Shown here: positions 8,855 through 18,747 of the stretch, in pieces
How the letters are laid out: the number at the start of each line of letters is the position of its first letter
Position numbering within the stretch: position 1 is the first letter of the stretch
NCBI GenBank assembly: GCA_027923505.1
Contig: BROI01000002.1
Span: forward strand, 868,001-932,000
DNA from: Mayamaea pseudoterrestris
Taxonomy: Eukaryota > Bacillariophyta > Bacillariophyceae > Sellaphorales > Sellaphoraceae
Length of the DNA: 64,000 nt
Direction of reading: 5' to 3'
Translations under genes and position numbers: made by a program
Notes under the pieces: generated by a model
Database searches by the model: none
Seen by the model: only the letters and a program-made list of their open reading frames with translations
Told to the model about the DNA's origin: nothing

Positions 8855-10585
8855 ATGGAAGAGGAACCATGGGATGAGTCTGTGCTCGGGAAGAAAGCAC
8901 GATCAGACTCTTTCGTTCCACCAGACGCGGATGGCCTCGACAGAACTGATTCTCTAGGCAAGAACGACTACTCCAATGAAGATGCCTACAGCGGATATGA
9001 GGACGGTCAATACGAAGAGGACGCTGCAGGAGAAGTCTCTTCAAGTCCTCAAGACATTCGTCAGGAAGCTCTCAAGATATTAGAGCTTGCCGAGTCGCCA
9101 ACCGGACGACGTAGCCAAAGCACCTTTGCCGTTCACCGAACTTCGACTGGAGGCTACACTACTGGAATTTCGAGCGAAGCATCCATGCGACACACGCCAG
9201 CCGCTTTGTCAGGATCTCTCTTTACGACCAACCGCACCAGTGCGGCGAACACCTATCGCGACGACATGAGCAGCAGGCGCCCACCTTGGCAAGCTCCGAC
9301 CACCGAAGACATGGAGTACGGAGATGAAGAGTTGGTGGACGCCATTTCCAAGGTTTATCGCACCGACGCGAGCAACAATTGGTCGTCGCGATATTCACTT
9401 GATCGCACCATGGCTGCCATGATGGCAAGCAACAAAAATATCAACATGAGGTCATTTCGTGACAACGGAACGTCGGAGCGAACGTCTGCCACGGGTCTGA
9501 CTGCATCGAGCGCCTATGATAAGAATGTCGCCGGTAGCGGAGCTGGCAACAGTAACATTTTTGGAAGCGGCTTTTCGTTTCGTCAAAATAGTGTTTGGGG
9601 CAAGCAAAATGCTGTCTTTGAGCCCAATGCAAACTTGCATGACGCGGGTGATCAGTTGCCCGACCTGCCGACGCGCAAGTCATGGCAGGAGCAGGTGCGC
9701 CAGAGGAAGAAACAACGTCGGTGTCTCATTTTTGTTGCCATTGCTGTCTTGGTCTTCATCGTGACAATTTCAGCGACAGTGGCCAGGAAGAATAATAAAG
9801 CGTCAGAGGTTCCATTGACCATTTATGTCACGTCGGATGTACCGTACGCTGTTGCAGATCAGAAGAAGTTTATTCATGATCTTGGCCTTATCAAGACTAA
9901 GGCAAATTATATCGTCCATCTGGGAAATATTCAAAATGTCAGCGAAACGAATTGCGGACTCGCGCAGTACATGGAGGTTGCCGCCATGTTGGAGGAAACG
10001 AAAATTCCAACGTTCATAGTACCTGGAGAGGACGACTGGGCCAACTGCCCAGACCAGCATATTGGCTTTGCAAGATGGAACAACACATTTGCCAAGTTTG
10101 CGCATAAAACGGGGTCTCGTATGAAAGTTGACTACCAGCAACGTCGCTTAGAAAACTTTGCTTTTGTGGAAAAGAACGTGCTATTTCTCAGTGTTCATGT
10201 TATTGGCGGCAAACCAACCACCTACAGTGAATTTTTAAGTCGTATGAAAGATAACATGAATTGGATAAGAGGCATGTACAAGCTTCATGCCGAAGAAGTC
10301 AGCGGTGTTGTCATTTTCGGCAACGCCGCACCAGGCCTTGTGCAGCTCCAGGACTTCTTCGATTCCATGGCATCGCTTCTTGGACCGACGGGTAAGACAG
10401 TTCTCTATATTCATTCCAACTCTGGCTCAAGTGGGGTGAGTCTGCACAAGCCTTTTGGCTACAGCAATATGGTGACGATTCAAGCGCCTGTCGGAGGCAA
10501 GCAACCGCCACTTCCCATTAGTATCGGATCCGGTAAGCATCTCTTCTCGATCGGCGGACTTGATGTCCCTTACCGAAGTCGTTAA
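8855..10585 (+). CDS. Type II membrane protein with a degenerate metallophosphoesterase-like ectodomain
   Basis: Single exon, 576 residues. Residues 1-285 are Ser/Thr/Gly-rich, acidic and probably disordered and cytosolic. A basic run (RQRKKQRR) precedes one membrane span (CLIFVAIAVLVFIVTISATV, about 290-310). The ectodomain starts TIYVTSDVPY and contains YIVHLGNIQN and FIVPGEDDWANC, which occupy the places of the D-x-H, GD and GNH[D/E] metal motifs of calcineurin-like phosphoesterases. Several metal ligands are replaced (GN for GD, GEDD for GNHD), and a clear GHxH is not seen. It may therefore be a non-catalytic or altered relative acting outside the cell or in the secretory lumen. The phosphoesterase assignment is an inference from motif order. 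Confidence 0.7.
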   Translation: MEEEPWDESVLGKKARSDSFVPPDADGLDRTDSLGKNDYSNEDAYSGYEDGQYEEDAAGEVSSSPQDIRQEALKILELAESPTGRRSQSTFAVHRTSTGGYTTGISSEASMRHTPAALSGSLFTTNRTSAANTYRDDMSSRRPPWQAPTTEDMEYGDEELVDAISKVYRTDASNNWSSRYSLDRTMAAMMASNKNINMRSFRDNGTSERTSATGLTASSAYDKNVAGSGAGNSNIFGSGFSFRQNSVWGKQNAVFEPNANLHDAGDQLPDLPTRKSWQEQVRQRKKQRRCLIFVAIAVLVFIVTISATVARKNNKASEVPLTIYVTSDVPYAVADQKKFIHDLGLIKTKANYIVHLGNIQNVSETNCGLAQYMEVAAMLEETKIPTFIVPGEDDWANCPDQHIGFARWNNTFAKFAHKTGSRMKVDYQQRRLENFAFVEKNVLFLSVHVIGGKPTTYSEFLSRMKDNMNWIRGMYKLHAEEVSGVVIFGNAAPGLVQLQDFFDSMASLLGPTGKTVLYIHSNSGSSGVSLHKPFGYSNMVTIQAPVGGKQPPLPISIGSGKHLFSIGGLDVPYRSR

Positions 10586-10886
10586 TCACTGCCTATACAA
10601 TGCCTAGGATATAATGTATTTTAGTGGCATACTTTATCAAAGTAAATCATCATTGTGTAGCAACAGCGATGTCATAAGTGTGACTTAGTGATGGTCGTAG
10701 ACATAATAGTCCTCTACTCAGGATGTCTCAAGCTGTCACAAACTTCCTGTTGCAGAGTCCATGCCCGCATCTTTTCTCGCTATTAAAAAAACTAAACGCA
10801 CAAACCATTGACAGTCAATGTGTCTCCGATGGTACGGAAGCACGCCATGCGTGCCGTCGGTGGATACAAAGCAAAATTCGACTTCT
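10586..10886. other. Intergenic region between convergent genes
   Basis: Short shared 3' flank between the phosphoesterase-like gene and the first channel gene. AT-rich at its left end; no gene or repeat seen. Confidence 0.5.
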
Positions 10887-13071
10887 TCACGAGTTTGACA
10901 GCGAAAGAGAGTCTCCAGCGACACTGCATGGACCTTCACGCAAGCTATTAATGGCATCATTGTCAACTTCCTGGGCATTCACTGGTCGCAGCTCATTTAA
11001 TGACGCATCCGACAATGAAGCACGCTCCCTAACAGTACCAAGGGGTTGCTCGGTTTCCATTAGAAGTGAGATCGGCGCTGGAGGCAAGTCTGAAAGTGAT
11101 GCATGACGTCCGTTCATTATGGGCCGTTCAAAGCTTGTTTCGCCAATGAAGCGAGAGCTCAATGAAGGTTTCAGCTTTGGCATCAGTATAGCTGCTCTGG
11201 TTTTCTTAGGAGATCTGCCAGTAGCGTCGAATTCAACTTCATCATCGACAGATAGGACTTCTATTTCATCGCAAACGCTCAATTCGCTAAACTCGCTCTC
11301 ATCTTCCTCAAGCTGCCCAAGAGCTTGCATGGCAAGGTGAAGGTTCTCAACAACCAAGAATTGCTGTTCGGCCATGTCGGCAATGTGGTGTTCTAAATGC
11401 AGTACACGATCGTGAAGCTCCCCCTCCTCTCGTTTTTGCTCATCCTTCTCGTCTTGATGTTCAGTGACTTTAACAGCATCACAGACAACAGCAATGATAA
11501 GAGAGTACAGAATGAACGATGTTATAAGAAGGTAGCTTGAAAAGATGGCCCACGACCAAGGATAGGCGTCCCCGACTGTTGGGGAAAGCGCAATGGTTAG
11601 ACGATTTCCGTTCATTCATTTCCTATCCGAAAACGTAAAGCTTACCTTGCCTGGCAATATAAGCCCAGTTATCCAATGTAATACATTGAAACAGTGTGAA
11701 CAGTGACGCAAACAATGTCGAAAAATAATCTTCGTCAGTCAGACCTTCGGTAAAAAGAGTCTTGAAAAGGACAGTGCACATGACGGCATAAATGTACATG
11801 ATAAGTACCAGCAAAGCAACAATTCCTCCCATGCTTGGCGCTACTGCAAAAAGAGCAGTCAGTAGATTGCGAAGAACAGTTAGTCGGGTCACTAACCGCA
11901 GCGCCCGGAAAATTCGAAAGGCTCGAATGATTTGGAAACTGTCGAGTGCCCAGCTCAGCACAATGATACAAAAATCGAACAAGAGCCAGGCATCAAGAAA
12001 CAAGTGAACGCCATGAAAAGCCAGCTGCATCGCCAGTTCAAGCGTAAAGACCGAAAGGAAAACGTCATCGGCTACTTGGAAGGCGTAGCTCACCATGTTA
12101 TTGTCTTGTACAAAACCAAAGGTGGCAACGCCCATCATTATTGCGTTTATGACGATCAGACCAATCATGACAATTTGCACACGCTCATTGTTCACAAGCG
12201 CCCCGCTTACATCACGGAATCGCTGCAGCGCATTCGCACCTTCGTGCCACCAATTTCGAAGTTGCTGAGCGGGTCGTTGTCGCTTGGTCTTGTAGCTCGC
12301 CCTCTTGTTTCCGTTGCCTCCATTTTGTGCGTGAACTACAAATGCCGAAGATGGCTCGCCAAAGTACATGCTGGTTGATCCATCGACAGCACAAAAGGAA
12401 GCCCCGAAATCAACACTAGGATCTGGTTCGGTCGGCATGGACAGGTGCGTCAGAGGCGCCGAGCCTTCCGCATATTTGGATAAATCAATCGGCACGAAAC
12501 CTCCAATGCTAATGTCGTCATTAATCTTTTCCGTCCGATCATGCGCCAAAGACTCATGCGAAAAGGATAGGGTGCTTCGGTGACGCACCGCGTCACTGGA
12601 GGTGCTGTCGTCAATGTTTCCATTCGTCACTGTCGTTGCCGAAGTCCTTGCGCTCAGTCGCTTGGCTGTCATTTGTTTCAAACTGCGAATGGATGCTTTC
12701 GTGGAGTCGAATGAAAGTGATGGCCGACTCGATTGCTGCTTGCTTCCAAGAAAGCGTTTGGATGACGATGGTGAAATGGACGGCCTGAAATTGTTTTCTG
12801 CTACTGATTCACTCCGTAGTGACCTAAATGAGGTTTTCGGCTGATTTGGAAGGCTCCCTAGCGAGAAATGAGGCTTCTTCAGATCCGGGCGAAGCTCAGT
12901 CTGTATGTCTTGATGAGTTTGTTCCTGTCGTTTGGAGCTGTCTTTCTGGGGCGTCGGCGACTGCGGTCTAGGAGAGTCGCACCGAACGCAAGGTTCTTCC
13001 CCGGAAACTGCAGCTTCGTCATTACATATTTCGATGGAATTGTCAAGTATTCGCTCGTTTTTATCCGACAT
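10887..13071 (-). CDS. Single-domain voltage-gated cation channel (EukCat-like)
   Basis: Two exons on the - strand: 13071-11646 and 11575-10887, with a 70-nt phase-1 intron, giving 704 residues. Residues 1-295 are Ser-rich and disordered with many basic phosphosite-like motifs. S1 starts near 298. S4 (about 380-400) has arginines every third residue (IIRAFRIFRALRLVTRL). The pore loop reads TLFQCITLDNWA (filter TLDNW, about 465-469). S6 (SYLLITSFILYSLIIAVVCDAV) is encoded by exon 2, so without splicing the channel would lack its gate. A coiled coil follows S6, as in bacterial NaChBac-type channels, where it holds the tetramer. One six-segment unit per chain implies a homotetramer. The filter suggests Na+ and/or Ca2+ permeation. 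Its paralogue is transcribed divergently next door. Confidence 0.88.
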
Positions 13072-13583
13072 TATAGAAGGTAGAAGATGGTCTCAAAGTA
13101 TCAAATTTGTTTGAAGGCGAGGACGAAATCTGACAGCTCGGACGCCCGAATAATGCCAGGCTCCCTCCGACAATTGTGAAGCCCTTCAATCTCTTTTTAA
13201 CGACAGTAGAAGTTTGCGTACAAGATCACCCCGACTCTGCCGCCTTGTGTATAATATAATGGTGGCGCGAGCTGCATTATTCGCCATCGTCGCTTGATCA
13301 GCTCGTTCTTTGACGTCATCCTGTGTTTTCAGTCATTACCGGTCATTGTTCTAACGACTATGATCGTTGCAGTAGACCAACGACGTCACTATGACTAAAG
13401 AACCACCGAAGTTCCGATCTCATTTTTCGATTAAAGCCTCAAGTACCGCAAAGACGCCTATTTGTTATAGCCCCACGACATGAACCGCTCCGTTTCGGCA
13501 GAGACTGTCACCATGGCGCGAGCGACACGAAAACAAGTTTGCCTCTCACTTACTGACCTCATTTCGCGTAAAGTTGCACAGCA
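13072..13583. promoter_or_regulatory. Shared upstream region of two divergent channel genes
   Basis: 512 bp between the start codons of the two paralogous channels. It holds several CRE-like or ATF-like TGACGTCA-related cores (tttgacgtcatcc near 13310, acgacgtcac near 13381), which in diatoms are associated with light or CO2/cAMP control of other genes. Whether they act here is inference. No open frame of note. Confidence 0.45.
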
Positions 13584-15270
13584 ATGAGTGGTTCGTCGAC
13601 TGCTCCTAATGATAGCTGCGATGACCGAGCGAGCAGCGTAACGTCGTTGGAAGACTCACTACAGCCCGAAGAACGAGGAGGCAATCTTCCAAATGTCGAA
13701 GCTGAGCCTGAACATTTTTTAAGCTACAAACACAAGGATGGAACGAATGAGAATACTACAAATGGAGACAATGAGCTAGCTTCTGTTGAAAGCTTATCTG
13801 CGCATAGTTCTGCTAGTGGCAAAGACAGAAGCTCTGATGGAAGCCATAGCACCTCAAAGGACAAGCTACTAAATGGCAATCATGTCCTGCAGCGCATTCC
13901 AAGGCGAATTTCAACGCAAAACTTCTCCTCAACTTCGTCATCCGTCAAGGACGACCCATTGCAGCATCGCCGCACCATGACGGAGATTCCCTCAACGCCG
14001 ACAAATACATCCTGGCCTAGCATGTTTCTTGAAAAATTCCAGCTCATGCGCTATCAATGCGGCATGTTCATCAACCATCCCAAAGTACAGCTTCTCATTG
14101 TTGCAATGATTGCAGTCAATGCATTGATGATGGGCATTGGAACGTTTGATTTTGTGGAAATGAATGCACAACTCAACTACGCGTTTGACAAGACGGACCA
14201 CGTGTTTTTGATCCTATTCACCATTGAACTTGGTCTGCAGTTTGTCTATCGCGGTTGGCGACTCATAAGTGATGGATGGCTGGTGTTTGATATGCTGGTC
14301 ATCATCATCTCGTGGACGTTTGACTCGTTCCAAATAATTCGAGCCTTTCGTGTCCTGAGGGCGCTGCGACTCATTACACGAATCAAGGTGATGCAGAATC
14401 TCGTCATTGGTAAGGCATATCGAACAACACTTTGCACGCTTAAATACATGTAATGTCGTCGCCTTACCCATTTCTTGCAATTGTAAAGCTCTTTTTGGCG
14501 TCGTGCCTCGCATGTTTGCCATTGGAATGCTGTTGATGCTCGTCTCGTACATTTTCGCTGTCATGCTCACGGAACTATTTCAAGACTCGTACGAAGACGG
14601 ATTGACGGAAATTAACTATTTTGGAAACCTGTTTCGGACCCTGTTTACCTTGTTCCAATTTATGGTGTGTATATGAAAAGCGCAGTGTAATTGTTTGCTG
14701 TCTGGACGAATACTCAACGACTTTCTCTCCCTTTGTTAGACCATGGATGACTGGGCTTCATCTGTGCGAGAATTATCAGTGGAATATCCTTGGGCCTGGT
14801 TCCCGATTGTGGTATTTGTTATCATTACAGCCTTTGTTGTTGTGAACCTCATTATTGCTGTCATTTGCGACGCTGTTTCGGCACTACACGACGACGAAAA
14901 GGCTAAGATTCACGGAACCTTTGAGTCCGACGAGGACCAAGACACCCAAGATGGATCGACTGCTAGCCGCTACAGTCTTCGAAAAGACTTGAATGCACAA
15001 CTTGATGGACTCGAAGAAAATGTTGGCGAACTCATGCGCATGCAGGAAGAAACAATGATTGCCTTGCGCAATTTGGCGGAATACATTGCTGAGAAGCAAC
15101 GACGAAAAAGCTCCAAAATGCGAAGATCGACAATTTCTACAAAGAAAAGCAATAACCCCGAGATATTGCTGACGAGTAGGCGAAGAAATGATCAAAAATC
15201 GACAAAGCAATCGACGAGTTCAAAAAACGCGCATCACGAAAACAGCTTCGGACGTAGGGGTAGTTTCTAA
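13584..15270 (+). CDS. Single-domain voltage-gated cation channel (EukCat-like), second copy
   Basis: Three exons: 13584-14409, 14489-14664 and 14740-15270, giving 510 residues. The disordered N-terminus (about 160 residues) is much shorter than in its neighbour. S1 begins near 167. S4 (about 250-268) reads IIRAFRVLRALRLITRI. The pore loop is TLFQFMTMDDWA (filter TMDDW) and S6 ends NLIIAVICDAV. A heptad-rich helix (LDGLEENVGELMRMQEETMIALRNL split over about residues 425-450) forms the C-terminal coiled coil. It aligns with the divergent neighbour over the whole membrane region, so the two arose by duplication. Intron positions differ: here one follows S4/S5 and one splits the pore just before the filter, while the neighbour has its only intron after the filter. 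Predicted plasma-membrane homotetramer, or heterotetramer with the neighbour. Confidence 0.88.
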
Positions 15271-15303
15271 AAAATTCATGTTAAGATATATTTTAGCAAG
15301 TAT

Positions 15304-16437
15304 CTATTCGTCATGTGCCGCTGATTCCTTTGTCAACACGACGATGTAGCAGAAATGGTCAGGATGAGCAAGCAATTCCCAAAGATCAGACACGCTAACG
15401 TTTAACGGCGGTTGTATGCCTTGTATTCTCCATCCAAGCACTCCTTCGGACGGTGCAACGTCTTGATCGTTATCGCTGGCACTTGCAAACAAATCGGGCA
15501 ACCAATCATGCAGAAGCATGCCAAGCGTCTGCACTGTTCCATCGTTCATACTCTTGCGACACGACCGCTGCATTGGAACTGTCGACGAGCCAACGTACAG
15601 GCGGACTGGTATTAAATGCTCCAACATTAACAGTGCGTTATTTTCCGCGTGAACACTGTCGTAGAGTCGCAAATTGGACGTGCCGACGGCATCCCACAGT
15701 TTCGAGTGCGACTCCTTGGTCACATTCATGGCAACCTTTTGCGATCCATGCTGCAGACAAAGGGCTTGCTTGAGTGAGTTCTTGTAGTAGTACTGCACTT
15801 GCGTCAAGACTTGTGTATCAAATGGGAGTATTTGACTGCTAGGGTAGGCTGTAAAATGGAGTTTTATCCGCCATGGAAGCGAATGATGGGGTGCCTTTTG
15901 ATCCCATAATGTTCCGACGAACACGTGCCAGCGAAGCGCCATTTGCGTCTCCTCGTCTTCAAACCAGCAGACTGGGTATTTCTGTTGTTGCTGTGTGGAG
16001 GTAGAGGTGGCATTGCTTGATGTGACGGATGACGACGCTGCACTTAGCGAGGAATTTACATGACTTGTAGCTTCATCTGTTTCATCATGATGCGACGAAC
16101 TCCCAATATCAGGTTCCTCCTGCACCATTCCCGACGCAAACGACAGTATGGAAGGAGCGAAGCGATGAAGCCTCATGACAGCTGATTCGAGTCCAATGTG
16201 CAGATAGGTTTGTCGCGACACGAGCGAGTGTATCGGATGCGGCATGGTTGGACTGGAGAGCGAGGATGGTGCTAATGAAAGTACAATGGGAATGGAACCG
16301 GCCCAGTTTAAAGATTGAATGGATTGCTGTGAATTGCTAGTATTGTTCATGGTATGCGGCAGTGCTGATTGTAAGTGAACCTGCACACCTTCGAAAGCAA
16401 CAAAGCAACATGGAAACAGCGTCGTTGCAAATCGCAA
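15304..16437 (-). CDS. ATG5: Autophagy protein 5 (Atg5)
   Basis: Single exon of 377 residues from the first ATG. A start at 16350 (MNNTSNSQQ) would place the family's opening W-x-GSIPI (here NWAGSIPIVLSL) near the N-terminus as in other Atg5 proteins, so the upstream 29 residues may be untranslated. Family landmarks run in order: SIPIVL; YLHIGLE with the helical region; WFEDEETQMALRWHVFVGTLWD; LPWRIKLHF; YYKNSLKQALCL (the KQA motif with the lysine that receives Atg12 in other eukaryotes); and the closing VSDLWELLAHPDHFCYIVV. Ser/Thr-rich inserts (about 130-165) are lineage-specific. In the Atg12-Atg5-Atg16 complex it promotes Atg8 lipidation on autophagosome membranes. Confidence 0.87.
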   Translation of the reverse strand: MRFATTLFPCCFVAFEGVQVHLQSALPHTMNNTSNSQQSIQSLNWAGSIPIVLSLAPSSLSSPTMPHPIHSLVSRQTYLHIGLESAVMRLHRFAPSILSFASGMVQEEPDIGSSSHHDETDEATSHVNSSLSAASSSVTSSNATSTSTQQQQKYPVCWFEDEETQMALRWHVFVGTLWDQKAPHHSLPWRIKLHFTAYPSSQILPFDTQVLTQVQYYYKNSLKQALCLQHGSQKVAMNVTKESHSKLWDAVGTSNLRLYDSVHAENNALLMLEHLIPVRLYVGSSTVPMQRSCRKSMNDGTVQTLGMLLHDWLPDLFASASDNDQDVAPSEGVLGWRIQGIQPPLNVSVSDLWELLAHPDHFCYIVVLTKESAAHDE

Positions 16438-16511
16438 AACGTCTTCAGTGTCACACCATCACACGCTTGACGTCACGACGTTTCGAAATCCAAAAGCGTG
16501 ACGCTTTCACC

Positions 16512-16526
16512 ATGGAAAGAATTTGA
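16512..16526 (+). promoter_or_regulatory. Upstream mini-ORF before the PDZ/F-box gene
   Basis: A four-codon frame (MERI then stop) whose ATG has a strong context (caccATGg). It sits about 40 bp before the main ATG and in another frame, so scanning ribosomes would meet it first if the transcript starts upstream. Such elements often dampen translation. The transcript start is unknown. Confidence 0.35.
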
Positions 16527-16564
16527 AGCAGCGCAGCAGCAGCAGAGACAAAACCTCCCTCGTC

Positions 16565-18652
16565 ATGGCGTACCCTGAAAATACGGCTGTGCCTGGAATA
16601 GTCACATCCTGCCAAGGACCAGCGCCTTGTCAATATTTGCTTTTGAAGCTGCAGCGACCGTCGCTGCAGGTGCCATGGGGGCTCACCTTGAGCATGTTTG
16701 ATGGATCAGTGGTACTACTTGGAAATGTCAACCAATTGGCCTTGTCGCGTTTGATGCTGGAGTCACATGAGAAACGCTGCCACTATAGTCCCTGCATATT
16801 TTGGAATCGAGCGAGTCATGTAGATGTTTCAACGTGGACGCGGTTTTTATCGTTGCAGCAGCAGCTACAAGGTTTATCAGCATATGCTACAAGTGTGAAC
16901 AGGAGCGCTTTTGGTGACAATGCGAGACTACTACATGAAACGTTACTCCCAGGCGACTGCATTATCGCAGTCAATGGATTTCGTGTCGTGGAGATTGCAA
17001 GATCGCTCAAGGAGCTGACCGACTACTTGCGACTGCAAACGTCGCTGTCGTTGCTCGTCTATCGCAATCCATGCGCCACGAGCGCTGCCAAGGCTGTCAA
17101 TGGAATGACTGCTACTCCGATCAATGTTTCTCAGGCGGCGTATCAAGCAATTCGCAAAGTCTATCCGCTTTTAGCTGCAGCAAAGCGACCAGTTGTTGTA
17201 ACACCCCCTCGAGGTCAACCTGGAACGAGCCGGCCATTCAAGCTACCCCCATTTCATCAAGTTCAGTACCTGAATCAACCATCGGCACCGCGGCAACTAT
17301 ATGTGACATCTCCAGCTCCGCCCATTTGCTACAGGAATCCCTTGTTTACGGATTCCGTGACTGGCAAGAATTTGCCATACGAGGACAATTGGGAGATTGA
17401 TAATTTCGTTCAAGAGGACGGCATGCAGGAGCACTTGTTCTTAAAACCTATTGATAACTATGCAGCGTGGCTGGAGAAACGAAAACGAACATGGAGGAAG
17501 CGGTATCGAGTATACGCGTTGGATGATGAGCCGCAGCATGACAGGGAAATAGTTGAGCGGCTTGCAACCAACGTGCCCATTGACTTTTGGACACGCCAAG
17601 GTTACAGCTCACTGCAGGAATGGATGGCAGTCTCCACTCGCAAATGGAAGCAATCCTACAGCTGGAACCAACGCAAGCGCCGCAAACTGGAGCACGATTG
17701 TGAGCAAATTGTTTCGCTTGACAATGGGAATTTTGTAGAATGGTTAAGCATCCGCAAGCATCAATGGCTGATTCTTCGGCGAGTGCGTTACCGCCAGCGC
17801 CTGGAGGAGCAGCACGTGGAGATGATGCATACACCGGAGGTGGATTTAGCTGGAATGTCGAGCAACCACGACATTGTCTTGGTAGACGCTCTATTGGAGG
17901 AGCAAGAGAAGAAGCAACGAGCTTTGAAGTCGCGTGACCCGTTGGACTTGCTCTTCTTTTTGGATGGAAAGAATGGAGTACCGGACGATGTTGTTGCACA
18001 CTCTATTCGGTATTTGGAACCTATGGAACGCCGGAACTTACTTGCTATTAGTCGCAAGACGAACCACGCGCTTTGTGCGCGCGAAGATGTATGGCGGCAG
18101 TTGTGTGAGTCACACTGGAAAATACCAAGGAGACCACGAAAGCCATGGCATGAAATTTACTTTACAACTTTACGACGGGAAACAGAAGGCTCGCGAATAA
18201 AAATCGATGCGCTTCTTGCAAACGCATCCGCTATATTACTAAAGGCAGACCACGTTCAAGCAATTGAAAAGCTCGTCAAAGAGGTGGAGAAAGACAAGAC
18301 GCTAGACTTTGTCAACTACAGCAGTGGCGTCGTCTGCGAGCGAAACTCACTGCTTAATTTGGCAGTTATTCACCGTCGTCACAAGACTGTTAAGTGGCTT
18401 TGCGAGAGAAAGGGCGCCGACATCGAGACTTCGGATCGTGGACAATTCACGCCGTTAATGAACGCTGCATGGGGTGGGGATCGTTACCTTGTTCGTTATT
18501 TTATGCATAGAGGTGCCGATCGATTCAAGATAGGAAGATGCCATTATACGAAGCCTTTAGCAGCACCAGATTTTAAAGGATTTGACGCTGCAGGCTGGGC
18601 AGAGCAACGCGGACACCCCGAAATTGCCAAACTCATTCGAATGGGTTTGTGA
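16565..18652 (+). CDS. PDZ, F-box and ankyrin-repeat protein
   Basis: Single exon, 695 residues from the ATG at 16565. Order of parts: a PDZ-like domain (about 20-155; LLLKLQRPSLQVPWGLTL, then LLPGDCIIAVNGFRVVEIA); a linker with three Trp motifs (W-L/M-x-x-R/T-K/R-x-x-W near residues 300, 350 and 392); an F-box-like segment (about 480-545; VPDDVVAHSIRYLEPMERRNL, ending DVWRQLCESHWK); and two or three ankyrin repeats to the end (NSLLNLAVIHRRHKTVKWL, FTPLMNAAWGGDRYLVRYF). F-box proteins normally link substrates to SCF ubiquitin ligases, with the other domains choosing the substrate. It shares a short divergent promoter with ATG5; a link to autophagy is inference only. Confidence 0.75.
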   Translation: MAYPENTAVPGIVTSCQGPAPCQYLLLKLQRPSLQVPWGLTLSMFDGSVVLLGNVNQLALSRLMLESHEKRCHYSPCIFWNRASHVDVSTWTRFLSLQQQLQGLSAYATSVNRSAFGDNARLLHETLLPGDCIIAVNGFRVVEIARSLKELTDYLRLQTSLSLLVYRNPCATSAAKAVNGMTATPINVSQAAYQAIRKVYPLLAAAKRPVVVTPPRGQPGTSRPFKLPPFHQVQYLNQPSAPRQLYVTSPAPPICYRNPLFTDSVTGKNLPYEDNWEIDNFVQEDGMQEHLFLKPIDNYAAWLEKRKRTWRKRYRVYALDDEPQHDREIVERLATNVPIDFWTRQGYSSLQEWMAVSTRKWKQSYSWNQRKRRKLEHDCEQIVSLDNGNFVEWLSIRKHQWLILRRVRYRQRLEEQHVEMMHTPEVDLAGMSSNHDIVLVDALLEEQEKKQRALKSRDPLDLLFFLDGKNGVPDDVVAHSIRYLEPMERRNLLAISRKTNHALCAREDVWRQLCESHWKIPRRPRKPWHEIYFTTLRRETEGSRIKIDALLANASAILLKADHVQAIEKLVKEVEKDKTLDFVNYSSGVVCERNSLLNLAVIHRRHKTVKWLCERKGADIETSDRGQFTPLMNAAWGGDRYLVRYFMHRGADRFKIGRCHYTKPLAAPDFKGFDAAGWAEQRGHPEIAKLIRMGL

Positions 18653-18747
18653 ACGATCCAGAGCTTATTGATTGCGACATGGGCGCTATTGCAGGTTTTA
18701 TTAACAGTTTTTACTTTAGATGGCAGTCGATTCTTAATTTCTCGATT

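Noticed and set aside
10723-11106. 127-codon + strand frame over the end of the first channel gene
   Set aside because: Antisense to the coiled-coil exon and 3' end of the channel; no family and no coding-type codon use.
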